From assembly GCA_016713275.1 (NCBI GenBank), contig JADJPL010000001.1, positions 310,001 to 374,000 on the forward strand: 64,000 nt of DNA. Direction: 5' to 3'. How positions within the stretch are numbered: position 1 is the first letter of the stretch; each line of letters starts with the position of its first letter. Positions 51,903 to 61,008 of this stretch are shown here, piece by piece. The position numbers and the translations under genes were made by a program. The stretch comes from Haliscomenobacter sp. GTDB lineage: Bacteria; Bacteroidota; Bacteroidia; Chitinophagales; Saprospiraceae. The notes beneath the pieces are model-generated. The model saw only the letters and a program-made list of their open reading frames with translations. It was not told where the DNA came from and did no database searches.

Positions 51903-53177
51903 TCAATCGTACTTGAACTCCGACTTGATGACCGAATACCCGGCCCCAAGGATGATATTCTTCAACACTTTCCACAGGTGGCTGGCATCGGGCGGGCACC
52001 CGGGAATGTAATAATCAATTTCAACGACCTCATTGCATCCGTAGATACGGTCCAGCAACTCGGGAAGATCCTCGTGGTGCGGAATCACTTTACCGTCTTC
52101 CACATCGGAGGTCGCATGCCCATAGGCTTCATTCAGACATTCTTCCAAAGGAACGACATTGCGCATGGCAGGAAGGCCGCCCCAAATAGCGCACTCTCCA
52201 ATGGCCACCAGCACGTCGCAATTGGCCCGGAATGCCCGGAGCACTTCCACGTTTTCGTCGTTACAGCACCCTCCCTCAATGATCCCGACGTCGCAGCGTT
52301 TGGAAAAGGTTTTGATATCCGTTAACGGCGATTTATTGAATTCAACCAGTTCGATAATGTCTACCAGTTCTTCGTCGATATCCAGCAGCGACATATGGCA
52401 CCCGAAACACCCTGCCAGGGAAGTAGTGGCAATGACCTTTTTGTTTTTGCCTACAGAAACCGAATGTTTAATCGGCGCCTGCTCCACATGGCCTTCTGCA
52501 TCGTGCAGGTCGTATTTTCGTTCTCCTCTGGGTCTTGGCCTGCTCTTGCCCCGAACGAGAATAGCCCCCACCGGACATAAGTGCATGGCATGCATGGCCT
52601 CATTGTCGGAAAGTTTGGCTTCCTGCTCGTAATCAATTTGAACCACTGTGCCGGACCCCCGATTGAGGAAACTGAACACCGGGTACTGGCCTTCCGCTTT
52701 TACTTCTTCTACACAGCGGCGGCAAAGGATACACCGGTTGTGATCCACCACAATCCGCTTGGGCCGGTAGTCGATGACCCGGTCGAGGAAGAGGTGGGGG
52801 AAACGCGAAATGGTCACTCCCAGGCGATACCCTAACCCCTGGAGGTCGCAGTCGCCGCTTTTTTCGCAAGCCGGACAAAAATGGTTGCCCTCCGCAAAAA
52901 GCATTTCCACCATAGCTTTCCGGGCGTCGTTCAGCTCTGGCGTGTTAAATTCTACCGACATGCCTTCCTGCACTTTCAGGGTGCACGCCGCAAAATTTCT
53001 GCCATCCGATTTGACCATGCATACCCGGCAGGTGCCCAGCGGAGGATCTATGTGTTCGTAATAGCATAAGGAAGGGATGGAAATTCCGTTTGCTTCGGCC
53101 GCCTTGATCAGGCTTTGGCCTTCGGGAGCTTGATATTTTTTCCCGTCTATCGTAAAGGAAACCACTTTTTCTTTCAT
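51903..53177 (-). CDS. Fused HoxU-HoxY protein (diaphorase Fe-S subunit plus hydrogenase small subunit)
   Basis: One 424-residue frame (ATG at 53177) holds two subunits that are normally separate. Residues about 1-225 are HoxU: a [2Fe-2S] site (Cys38, 50, 53, 65), the His99-Cys101-Cys104-Cys110 motif and a [4Fe-4S] site (Cys149, 152, 155, with Cys201). Residues about 245-424 are HoxY: proximal cluster cysteines at 257 and 260 (SLAGCFGCHMS), 329 (GECAIWGG) and 394 (YIPGCPPDA). A linker of about 20 charged residues joins them. It would carry electrons from the Ni-Fe site to HoxF. No homopolymer or stop sits at the join, so the fusion seems real. It lies between hoxF and hoxH. Confidence 0.9.
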   Translation of the reverse strand: MKEKVVSFTIDGKKYQAPEGQSLIKAAEANGISIPSLCYYEHIDPPLGTCRVCMVKSDGRNFAACTLKVQEGMSVEFNTPELNDARKAMVEMLFAEGNHFCPACEKSGDCDLQGLGYRLGVTISRFPHLFLDRVIDYRPKRIVVDHNRCILCRRCVEEVKAEGQYPVFSFLNRGSGTVVQIDYEQEAKLSDNEAMHAMHLCPVGAILVRGKSRPRPRGERKYDLHDAEGHVEQAPIKHSVSVGKNKKVIATTSLAGCFGCHMSLLDIDEELVDIIELVEFNKSPLTDIKTFSKRCDVGIIEGGCCNDENVEVLRAFRANCDVLVAIGECAIWGGLPAMRNVVPLEECLNEAYGHATSDVEDGKVIPHHEDLPELLDRIYGCNEVVEIDYYIPGCPPDASHLWKVLKNIILGAGYSVIKSEFKYD

Positions 53178-53241
53178 GGCGCTCCTGGTTTTCGTGTTTA
53201 TTTGTGAATAAGTATGGTGGATGAAGGCCCCGGGCGGATGT

Positions 53242-53616
53242 TTACTTGATCCCAACCGCTTCCCGGTAATCTCCAAGAGCCGAATCCAGGTCAAATCCTT
53301 TTTCTCTGCCTTTCGAGTGCACTAATTTCTGGAAGTACACCGGGAATTTATCCATCGCATTGATTAAGGCATTCGATGCCCCTTTGCCCAACCCGCAGCG
53401 GGAAGCGGTAGTCATCAGATTGCCCCATTGTCGGATTTCTTCCAGATCAGCGCCGCGCCCTAATCCTCTGGAAAGCAGTTCCAGCTTACGGCTCAGAATG
53501 AAATTCCCGGCCCGGCAAGGGGTGCATACCCCGCAGGATTCTCCTTTGAAGAATTCCGTGAAGTTGACCAGGATCTTCAGCAGATCGCGCTTATGGTTGA
53601 AGATCATTACCGACCC
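53242..53616 (-). pseudogene. hoxF: HoxF diaphorase subunit, C-terminal fragment after frameshift
   Basis: This frame starts SVMIFNHKRDLLKILVNFTE and holds the [4Fe-4S] ligands ESCGVCTPCRAGN plus the fourth cysteine in ASRCGLGKGASN, as in NuoF. It continues the part at 53607-54965. Adding one base to the five-base C run at 53614-53618 gives CGGSVMIFNH and a 575-residue HoxF. Without it HoxF would lose its cluster. Confidence 0.85.
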
Positions 53617-54965
53617 CCGCAGCGCAAATCCTCAAAACTAAACCGGCGATGCCGGTCAGCAGCAGAAATGCCGATCCCGGAAGGGCCGCTGATCTGGAGA
53701 TACAGCGGGTCTTGGGCGCCGGTAAGGTCCAGCAGTTCCCCTACACTCATGCCCCATTCGATTTCATAAACACCCGGATAGCTGCAATCCCCGGCCACAC
53801 TCAGCAACCGCGTGCCCGGGCTACCCGGAGTGCCTAAGCGCCGAAACGCCTCTGCGCCCAACTCAATCACCCGGGCTGCGGTAGCAAAGGATTCGACGTT
53901 GTTGACGATGGTAGGCAAGCCCAGATATCCCCGTTCGACCGGGAAATAGACTTTGGGCCAAGGCTCTCCCCGCTTACCCATCAGGGAATCCAGCAAAGCG
54001 GTTTCTTCCCCGCACACATAAGCACCGGCACCCAGTTGAATACGAATGTCGAAATCAAAGTGTTTCCGGGCCGGGATGTCTTTTCCCAACCAGCCCATCT
54101 GGCGGTACCTGTCCAGAGCGCCTTCCAAACGCGGCAGCAGATACCGGTACTCCGCACGCAGATAGATAATTCCTTGGTTCGCTCCAATCGAGTACCCGCC
54201 GAGAATCATGCCCTCAATCAATAACTCCGGAAGCTTGGTCATTAACACCCGGTCTTTGAAGGTGCCCGGCTCCCCCTCATCGGCGTTGCACACGACGTAT
54301 CGGGGCGTTTTGGGTTGCTTCCGGCACAATTCCCACTTTTCTCCTACAGGGAAAAAAGCGCCCCCCATCCCGCGAAGGTTCGACGATTTGATCTCGGCGA
54401 TAACCTCCTCCGGCGTCATTTGGGCTAATTTTTGCAATGCCCTTCCCGGAATCATTTCGCGAAACACGACGGCTTTGCCATCCGGCGGCACATAACGCAC
54501 GGGGTTTTCAATATGATCGGCCAGCTGGTCTACCGGCACCCCGTTGCGCAAGGCGCTCACTACCTGCTGGACTTTTTCCGGAGTGAGTTTTACAAAAGGC
54601 CGAAAATTGATGAGGGCGGCAGGCTCCTGATCGCTGAGTCCGATACAGGACGTATCAAACAAACCGAACAACCCTTTGCGGTCGACCCCGTTCCAGGGCG
54701 CTCCGGTAGCGGTTTCCAAGGCTTTCCGCACGGCAGCATACCCACTGAAATCGCTCAGAATGCTGTTGTTGAGATACACGATAAATTTTCCCGCAGGACG
54801 GCGGTGGAAAAAATGGTAGAACGTACAGACGCCCTCCACTTCGATGAAGGAGAGGTCCATGTGTTCCGCAATGTCATGAATGTCCTGATCGGAAATGAAG
54901 CCTTTGGCATCCTGGCGCGCCCAAAGAAGATTGAGCAGAGGAGAATGATCGATAATTTTTTCCAT
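53607..54965 (-). CDS. hoxF: NAD-reducing hydrogenase diaphorase subunit HoxF, main fragment
   Basis: HoxF passes electrons between NAD(H), FMN and the Fe-S chain. Residues about 1-130 resemble NuoE (GVCTFYHFFHRRPAGKFIVY) but lack most cluster cysteines: only Cys107 in DTSCIGLSD matches. The NuoF-like part (about 180-452) has the nucleotide-binding loop LRGMGGAFFPVGEKW, the FMN motif CNADEGEPGTFKDR and AYVCGEETALLDSLMG, then the SLBB domain (RLLSVAGDCSYPGVYEIEWG). It is the first gene of the hox operon (hoxF-UY-H-W). The frame ends at RCGGR, with the rest in the next frame. Confidence 0.9.
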   Translation of the reverse strand: MEKIIDHSPLLNLLWARQDAKGFISDQDIHDIAEHMDLSFIEVEGVCTFYHFFHRRPAGKFIVYLNNSILSDFSGYAAVRKALETATGAPWNGVDRKGLFGLFDTSCIGLSDQEPAALINFRPFVKLTPEKVQQVVSALRNGVPVDQLADHIENPVRYVPPDGKAVVFREMIPGRALQKLAQMTPEEVIAEIKSSNLRGMGGAFFPVGEKWELCRKQPKTPRYVVCNADEGEPGTFKDRVLMTKLPELLIEGMILGGYSIGANQGIIYLRAEYRYLLPRLEGALDRYRQMGWLGKDIPARKHFDFDIRIQLGAGAYVCGEETALLDSLMGKRGEPWPKVYFPVERGYLGLPTIVNNVESFATAARVIELGAEAFRRLGTPGSPGTRLLSVAGDCSYPGVYEIEWGMSVGELLDLTGAQDPLYLQISGPSGIGISAADRHRRFSFEDLRCGGR

Positions 54966-55339
54966 AAGGTTAGGGTTTGAATGCCGAAGCCGGCAAACTC
55001 GGGTGACCTTAGGGAAAGGGAAAAAATAAAATCCGTTTTAAATTTTGGGAAGCCTGCAGGAATACAACCGGCTCCTTAAATCGTCTAAAACGTTTTTTTG
55101 CACTTTTCTTTGGTGAAAAGGTACCATTTTTTTATGACATCGTCAACCACAAACTCCAAAAAGAAAAACTACCGGCATCATCCATTTGGGCAAATCCCTG
55201 CAATGCGGAAAGATAGCTTATATTAGAAACGAAGGCTTTCATGAATTTGGGCTTTGCCCAAATTCATGAAAGAAAATTTTTTTCTGTGATCAGCGTCACA
55301 AGGGGTCTTTTTTTGTATAAAATTTGGCAAAGGCTATAT
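54966..55339. promoter_or_regulatory. Control region before the hox operon: hairpin and Crp-like site
   Basis: This 374-base gap holds a perfect 16-bp inverted repeat with a three-base loop (55237-55271, arms start TTTCATGAATTTGGGC) and, 14 bases further, TGTGA-TCAGCG-TCACA (55285-55300), which matches the Crp-type half-site arrangement TGTGA-N6-TCACA exactly. The hoxF start is about 320 bases away, so the site is far for a classic promoter. The hairpin has a T-run on the plus-strand side only. Neither TTG nor TAnnTTTG pairs clearly for hoxF; TATCTTTC near 55212 (minus strand) is a weak -7 candidate. Confidence 0.5.
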
Positions 55340-57550
55340 CTATGGTTTCACCATCAACCTGCTTTTCGGTCCTCCGGGGACATGGGTTCTCAAAAAATGG
55401 GAAGCCGTTTTGGATAGATGCTCCGAAGTGCCCGCCCCCTCTGAAATTCCATGGGTTCGATTAGGATAAGGCATGACCATAAATAATTTTCCATACCGGA
55501 CTAGTTCGTTGATCAGCATCTCGGTATTTTGGTAATGGACGTTATCGTCGCCGGTTCCGTGGATCACGAGGAGGTTGCCTTGCAGGTTTTTGGCGTGGGT
55601 CAGCGCTGCCCCCGCTGCATAATCGGCAGAATTTTCCTGAGGGAGTCCCATATAGCGCTCCGTGTAGATGTTATCGTAAAGCCTTGAAGCCGTAACGGGA
55701 GCGACCGAAACGCCGGTTTTATAGATTTCGGGGTACTGGAACATCAGGTTTAAGGTAGAGGACCCTCCGCCACTCCAGCCCCAAACAGCGACCCGGCTCG
55801 AATCAACAAAATCCCATTCCAGAATCTTTTTGGCCGCCATAGCTTGGTCCCGGATGTTCAGCTGTCCGATTTTGCGGTAAATGGATTTCCTCCACGCGCG
55901 GCCTTTTGGCGCCGGGGTCCCCCGGTTGTCCACGGAAATATGGATATACCCCTCCGCTGCCAGGTCGCCGTCGAAGACAAAGTTATCGCCTACGCCAAAA
56001 CGGTCATTAACCGTCGTGCTGGCAGGTTCGCCATACACATAAAACACGACCGGATATTTTTCTTTGGGGTCAAAATCGTTGGGCTTGACCATCCACCCAT
56101 CCATTTCTACTCCGTCGGCGGTAGTGACCTTAAAAAAAGAAACCGGGCTATCCAGCTTGGCTTGCGGGTTGATTTTTTTGCTAATGTCTTCCTGGCCGGG
56201 AAGCGGCTGGTGGTCCGGCAAGCTGATCCATTCCCTCAATGGTGGCGTATAATAATTGGAAAAGTTATGCCGGGCATATTTTCCGTTTGGAGAGATTTGG
56301 TAAGAATGGGTCCCTTCCTGACCAACCGGGGAAAGCCGCTCGGCGCCATGGCTCCCATCCAAAGGCACGCGGTACAGGTATTGCTGAAGCGCATTATCCG
56401 GGGACGCATAAAAATAAATGAACCCTCCAGCCTCGTCAATTAACAGGGTTTCGATGACGTCGTAATTGCCACGTGTAAGCAGCTGTTCCTGCCCGTTGAG
56501 CCCTACCCGGTACAAATGCCTCCAGCCGTCTTTTTCGCTGGTCCAGATAAAGGTTTTGCCTTTTTCGATCCAGTCCCAGCCGGTCACGTTCCGGCTCCAT
56601 TCGTTGACATGGCTTACCCATGCCGGGTCCGACTCCTGGAAAATAGTCTGGCAAGCCCCAGTTTGCGCATTGCATTCGATGATCCGGCTATGGTTTTGCT
56701 TGCGGTTGAACTGCTGTACCACCAGGGATTTTCCCCCAGGCGCCCACTCCATGCGGGGCAGATAATGCTCCTGAGGATCGCCTTCGATAGCCATCCACCG
56801 GGTTTGTCCGGAGGCAATATCAACTACTCCGATCCGCGCAGGTGAAGGCGGCTCGCCCGCTTTCGGATACTCTACCGGAACGATCCGGCTATACACCGAA
56901 TCGGTGCTGTTCATCATGTAAAAATCACGGATTGCATTCGCATCGATCTGCCAATACGCAATGGATTTTCCATCTGGAGACCACCGGAAGCCGTCCCGAA
57001 TAGCGAACTCCTCTTCATATACCCAGTCGAAGGTGCCATGTATAAGCTTTGGGGTCCCGTTACCCGAAGTAAGCTGTTTGATCTGTCCGCTTTCCAGGTC
57101 CTCGACATACAGGTTGCGTTCGCTGACGTAAGCGGCCTTTTTTCCATCCGGAGAAAATTTGGCAAACATGAGCGAAGATTCCGGCCGGCCTTCGCCCAGC
57201 TTGCGGATCTTTCGGGTCCTGGTATCCAGCACCCAATAGTCGCCGCGGGTACGGTAACGCCAAACCCGTTTGCTGTTCGTGAAAAACAGGAGTTTCATCC
57301 CATCGGAAGTGAACTGGAAGTCTTCTACCGAAATAGGCATGGTTTGTTTGTCCGGAATAAGCACTTCCGGGCTGACAACCACTTCGGGCTTCAATCCGGG
57401 AAGGTCGTAGCGGACAATCCGGGAACGCTCATTGACAAAATAACTGTTTCCATCGGGCGACCATTTCAGGCTTTGCCCAATAGCCAAACCGGTAACCAAT
57501 TGAAGTGCCCAAGCCAGTGGCATTACGCGGGCAAAAAATAGTCGGATCAT
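55340..57550 (-). CDS. Dipeptidyl peptidase IV (S9B family)
   Basis: This 736-residue exported serine peptidase removes X-Pro or X-Ala dipeptides. After a signal peptide (about 1-25) comes the eight-bladed propeller (about 26-480; LKWSPDGNSYFVNERSRI, RWSPDGKSIAYWQIDANAIR, and the Glu pair in GTFDWVYEEEFAIRDG that binds the substrate amino group). The alpha/beta hydrolase domain carries Ser in VWGWSGGGSSTLN, Asp in HGTGDDNVHYQN and His in PNRTHGISEG. It is typical of Bacteroidota peptide use. It stands alone, with MITE copy 3 upstream. Confidence 0.95.
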   Translation of the reverse strand: MIRLFFARVMPLAWALQLVTGLAIGQSLKWSPDGNSYFVNERSRIVRYDLPGLKPEVVVSPEVLIPDKQTMPISVEDFQFTSDGMKLLFFTNSKRVWRYRTRGDYWVLDTRTRKIRKLGEGRPESSLMFAKFSPDGKKAAYVSERNLYVEDLESGQIKQLTSGNGTPKLIHGTFDWVYEEEFAIRDGFRWSPDGKSIAYWQIDANAIRDFYMMNSTDSVYSRIVPVEYPKAGEPPSPARIGVVDIASGQTRWMAIEGDPQEHYLPRMEWAPGGKSLVVQQFNRKQNHSRIIECNAQTGACQTIFQESDPAWVSHVNEWSRNVTGWDWIEKGKTFIWTSEKDGWRHLYRVGLNGQEQLLTRGNYDVIETLLIDEAGGFIYFYASPDNALQQYLYRVPLDGSHGAERLSPVGQEGTHSYQISPNGKYARHNFSNYYTPPLREWISLPDHQPLPGQEDISKKINPQAKLDSPVSFFKVTTADGVEMDGWMVKPNDFDPKEKYPVVFYVYGEPASTTVNDRFGVGDNFVFDGDLAAEGYIHISVDNRGTPAPKGRAWRKSIYRKIGQLNIRDQAMAAKKILEWDFVDSSRVAVWGWSGGGSSTLNLMFQYPEIYKTGVSVAPVTASRLYDNIYTERYMGLPQENSADYAAGAALTHAKNLQGNLLVIHGTGDDNVHYQNTEMLINELVRYGKLFMVMPYPNRTHGISEGAGTSEHLSKTASHFLRTHVPGGPKSRLMVKP

Positions 57551-57596
57551 GACGTAACTGATATTTGGTGAAATGAACTACGTTAGCTTACCGGCG

Positions 57597-57690
57597 CCGG
57601 GCCTGTCTCAAGAGACCGTTGCTTGCCTCCGGCATGAAATTTTATTTTTTGGCTGCCAGGGGCAAGAACGGTCTTTTGAGGCAGGCCCGG
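57597..57690. repeat. MITE-like repeat, copy 3, central hairpin missing
   Basis: CCGGGCCTGTCTCAAGAGACCG and GGTCTTTTGAGGCAGGCCCGG bound a 94-bp element. The subterminal parts (GGCATGAAATTTTATTTT and GGCTGCCAGGGGCAAGAACGG) match copy 4, but the central hairpin of about 65 bases is absent. It is in the orientation of copy 4. Confidence 0.8.
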
Positions 57691-57718
57691 CTTCGCATCA
57701 AGCATAAATATCTCCCTT

Positions 57719-58786
57719 TTAACGCACATTCCTTTGGTAAAGGAATAGCTCGCGACCTTTTTCCGTTTTCATCCTCGACACTTTGCTGTATCGGGTCCGA
57801 ATCTCCCGATTAAGTCTGGGACTGAAAAGCGAATCCTGAACCACAACCCAATCCGGCCTGGAAGCGATAATACGGTCTATTTCCTTTGCCTGGTCAATGT
57901 TCAGCGCGTACAAGTGCTCCTCTGTCCAAAGCAACCCCCGGTGGATGTATGGAGTAGGGCTCTTTTTTCCCAGGATGAAGTAAACGATGGGGTGGTAATT
58001 CCCCATATAAACCTCATCCCCTGCATCCAAGCGGCTTTTGATTTCCCTGGCCATTTGAGACGGCACATCGGGCCGGTCGATATAGTCGTGTTTTTGGAGC
58101 ACCCAGTTCCCTGCCAAAAAAAACGCGAGGACCGGAAAAGCTACGCGAGGACGCATGAAAACGCGGGCAAACCCTGGGTAGCTAGCTTTGGGCTGTCCAA
58201 AAAATTCACCGGCAAGGAAACTCACCGGAAGAAAGAGCTGGATAAAATAATGCCCAAAAAACTTGCCCGGAACAAAGATCGGGACCAACACCAACAAGGT
58301 CCATAGTATTCCTAACCGGCGGGTGCCCGAATCGAGCGGCAAGCGAAAAAGCGCGTAGTAGAAAAAGAAAAAAACGGGAAAAAACCTCAACTGAACGTCC
58401 AGGAAACTCTTGACGAAATCCCAAAGCCCCGCAGCTACAGGATAGCGCCCGCTGACTTCAAAGGTGTAGAACAAAAACGTGTCTCCATGCCCGGAAAACA
58501 AATAGTACGCATACGTAGCGGCAAAAGGAAGTATAAATCCAACGGCCAGCAAAACCAGGCTGCCCATGTTGGCCCAGCTAAATGAACGCGCCCTCTGCCA
58601 GGTCATAAGCAGAAACAGACCCAATGCAACCCCATCAAAAAGGACGACGTATTTGATCAGGAACCCATACCCCAGAAAAAGCCCTGCAGGAAAAAAGACC
58701 CACGGGTTGCGGACATTCAGAACAAGGAAAAACCCGGCGATGGTAAATAAGTTGAAATACGTCTCCGTATTTGGGCTTAACCCGTA
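57719..58786 (-). pseudogene. GT39-like membrane glycosyltransferase, C-terminal fragment
   Basis: In this frame the sequence runs YGLSPNTETYFNLFTIAGFF to the end through about seven membrane helices and a C-terminal soluble region (MGNYHPIVYFILGKKSPTPY, RPDWVVVQDSLFSPRLNREI). It is the downstream part of the gene that starts at 59177. Removing one A (plus strand) from the A5 run at 58786-58790 joins both parts (TFYGLSPN) into a 485-residue protein. The internal TTG at 58624 is not a natural start. Confidence 0.75.
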
Positions 58787-59177
58787 AAAAGGTGAACACC
58801 GAATTTAAAAGAAGATAAATCGTCCCGGCGGCAAATGCAGCCACCAGACTGCTGCCCATGCGCAGTTTGGTTTCCGACAGGAAAAACGCCGTCAAAGCCA
58901 GAAACAGGGCAGCAATAACCCGCATCCAGAAAACCGATCGGCCGGCGACCTCCAGCAACGCCCCCAGCAACCAGAAAATACCTACCGGCTTGACATCGAT
59001 CACATCCACCCAATACATCGCGCCATTGCGAACCGCGTCGGCGATGACTAAATAGGTGGATTCGTCATGATCCATCACCGACCGAAAAAACGTTGGGAAG
59101 CGCAAGGCTAACGCCAAAACAATAAAGAACCCCAACCTCCGTACCCCGCGTTGCAGGAATGTTTGTATAAACCCCAC
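58635..59177 (-). CDS. GT39/ArnT-like membrane glycosyltransferase, N-terminal fragment
   Basis: The frame starts MGFIQTFLQRGVRRLGFFIV and has the first-loop acidic motif RSVMDHDESTYLVIADAVRN, with Asp-Glu as in PMT/ArnT-type glycosyltransferases, then DVIDVKPVGIFWLLGALLEV. These enzymes transfer sugars from lipid carriers in the periplasmic face of the inner membrane. Residues after about NSVFTF (past 58790) are out of frame and meaningless. Acceptor and donor are unknown. The gene converges with nothing and follows the esterase gene's 3' end by 38 bases. Confidence 0.75.
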   Translation of the reverse strand: MGFIQTFLQRGVRRLGFFIVLALALRFPTFFRSVMDHDESTYLVIADAVRNGAMYWVDVIDVKPVGIFWLLGALLEVAGRSVFWMRVIAALFLALTAFFLSETKLRMGSSLVAAFAAGTIYLLLNSVFTFLRVKPKYGDVFQLIYHRRVFPCSECPQPVGLFSCRAFSGVWVPDQIRRPF

Positions 59178-59215
59178 CGGATAGCTTGATTTAAAAGACG
59201 GGCAAAAATAACACC

Positions 59216-60040
59216 CTACCTCGAATAACTTAGCGCCTGATTGCCAAACAACCAGGATAAAAACTCCGGAAGCGCCCGGCTCCAGGTGTCCTGGTCGTGT
59301 TTTCCTCCCTGAACCTCCAGGTAAGCGATGTCCCGGTCCTTTACATAGCCTTTTTTCTCCAGTTCGGCGATCAGGTCCAGGGTGTCTTCAATGGAGTCGA
59401 TGATCCCGTTGTTGTTGCGGTCGCTGGTTTCGTCTTCTGTTCCGGTTTGAAACCAGAATTTTAGCCCCGGGGAGAACGTGCCTTCCCGAATCAGGGCATG
59501 CATGATCCGGTCGGTAGCCTCGTTATAGCCTTTGCCAACGTCTCTGGACCGCCACCATAAAGCGCCGGAAAACACGCCTACCCTGGAAAACTGGTCCGGA
59601 TGATGCCAAACGATGTCCAACGCGGACAAGCCTCCCAGGGAAAACCCGGCAAAAAAATGATGTGCAGGGCTGGCATGAATCCGGTACTGGTCCAGCATAA
59701 AAGGCCGGACTTCCTCCAACACAAACCGGGTGTGCAGGTAGGCTTTTGCCCCTCTGCCCGCAAAATCGGGCCGGGCAGCCGTGCCGTATTCCATTTTCCG
59801 ATCCTGATTGGCATGCATGGCCGCCACAACAAAGGGGGGTATCCGCTGGGTGTGGAAAAGCCGGGCGAGCGTCTGTTCCAAATGCAGCGAGGTAAGGTCC
59901 TGGCCGTCATTCATATACAGGAGCGGGTAAAACCCTGCCTGCTGGTCATATCCCGGAGGGAGCAAAAGGGTTATCCGCACCTGCCGCTGCAGGTGATGCG
60001 ATTTGATGCTGGTTTCTATTCTGGTCAGGGACTCCACCAT
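59216..60040 (-). CDS. Alpha/beta-hydrolase esterase (enterochelin-esterase-like)
   Basis: Using the ATG at 60040 (MVESLTRIETSIKSHHLQRQ), the 274-residue protein has the nucleophile Ser in FFAGFSLGGLSALD (GFSLG), an acid region FQTGTEDETSDRNNNG and a histidine in EVQGGKHDQDTWSRALPEFL. The fold is that of Esterase D/Fes-like proteins that cut ester or peptide conjugates of small molecules. It starts about 200 bases from a second esterase gene in the opposite direction (60247), so both may belong with the ligase cluster. The longer in-frame start at 60199 adds 53 residues with no domain character. Confidence 0.85.
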   Translation of the reverse strand: MVESLTRIETSIKSHHLQRQVRITLLLPPGYDQQAGFYPLLYMNDGQDLTSLHLEQTLARLFHTQRIPPFVVAAMHANQDRKMEYGTAARPDFAGRGAKAYLHTRFVLEEVRPFMLDQYRIHASPAHHFFAGFSLGGLSALDIVWHHPDQFSRVGVFSGALWWRSRDVGKGYNEATDRIMHALIREGTFSPGLKFWFQTGTEDETSDRNNNGIIDSIEDTLDLIAELEKKGYVKDRDIAYLEVQGGKHDQDTWSRALPEFLSWLFGNQALSYSR

Positions 60041-60246
60041 GCGTTGATTTCTCTCGTGAAAAAAACGGCATAACCAGGCTTCCGTGCCTAAATGCCGTCC
60101 GAAGCGCGCCGCAACGCCACAACTTCGTATAAAAACCGAAAGTTCAATGATTTGGCGGACAATTTTTGTAAAAAAGTTAATTTTGAGGGCGTTTTCCATA
60201 AAGTTTACCCCCCCGCTCCATTCCTCACCTACTAAAAACCTTTGCT

Positions 60247-60954
60247 TTGCACGAATCCTATCACCACTTTTATTCCCATGCCCTTGGGAAAGAAATCGAA
60301 TACCTCCAATTTGGAGAATGGGGATATCCGGTCGTTATTTTCCCCACCTCTATGGGCCGGTACTTCGAGAATAAAGATTTCAAACTGGTGGAATCCGCGC
60401 GCTGGTTCGTAGAATCGGGTAAGATCAAACTCTACTGCATCGACAGCATCGACAGCGACAGTTGGTACGCCAAGCACCTTCATCCGAAATACCGGGTGCT
60501 CAACCACATTCTGTACGACCGGATGCTTCACGAAGAATTTGTTCCCAAAATCCGGTTTGAATGCAACGTCGATAAAATAGGCGTCGCCGGGTGCAGCTTT
60601 GGCGGCTATCACGCCCTCAACTTTGCGTTCCGCCACCCGGAGCAAGTGGCGTATCTGTTTAGCATGGGCGGCGCATTCGATATCAAGCAGCATTTGGAAG
60701 GCTATTTCGACGAAAACGTCTATTTTAACTGCCCACCAGATTTCCTGCCCAATGCCCAAAACGAGCATTTTTATCACATGAAGATCGTTTTGGGAACCTC
60801 CGAACAGGATTTCTGTAAAGGAGAAAACGAATGGATGTCCCAGATCCTTCACCAAAAAGGAATCGACAACTGGCTCGACATCCGCCCCTGGGCAACCCAC
60901 GATTGGCCCATCTGGAGGGAGATGTTCCCCGATTACCTATCCCGCATCGGCTGA
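60247..60954 (+). CDS. Esterase-like alpha/beta hydrolase, first gene of the ligase cluster
   Basis: The 235-residue protein starts at a TTG at 60247 (MHESYHHFYSHALGKEIEYL); no ATG fits. The nucleophile is Ser in GVAGCSFGGYHALNF (GCSFG), the likely acid and histidine lie in GTSEQDFCKGEN and WATHDWPIWREMFPDYL. No signal peptide: it acts in the cytosol. It is followed by an ATP-grasp ligase gene (54-base gap), a carboxylate-amine ligase gene and a glutamine amidotransferase gene on the same strand. Hydrolases of this kind may release or trim the product of such ligases (inference). Confidence 0.85.
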   Translation: MHESYHHFYSHALGKEIEYLQFGEWGYPVVIFPTSMGRYFENKDFKLVESARWFVESGKIKLYCIDSIDSDSWYAKHLHPKYRVLNHILYDRMLHEEFVPKIRFECNVDKIGVAGCSFGGYHALNFAFRHPEQVAYLFSMGGAFDIKQHLEGYFDENVYFNCPPDFLPNAQNEHFYHMKIVLGTSEQDFCKGENEWMSQILHQKGIDNWLDIRPWATHDWPIWREMFPDYLSRIG

Positions 60955-61008
60955 TAAAGCCCGCTTTATTGTGTTAACCCGAATATTCAGAATAAAAACA
61001 TCCGCTAC

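Noticed and set aside
51247..53618. Programmed frameshifting in hoxH and hoxF
   Set aside because: No slippery heptamer with a downstream structure is evident, and both breaks match the general homopolymer pattern of the window.
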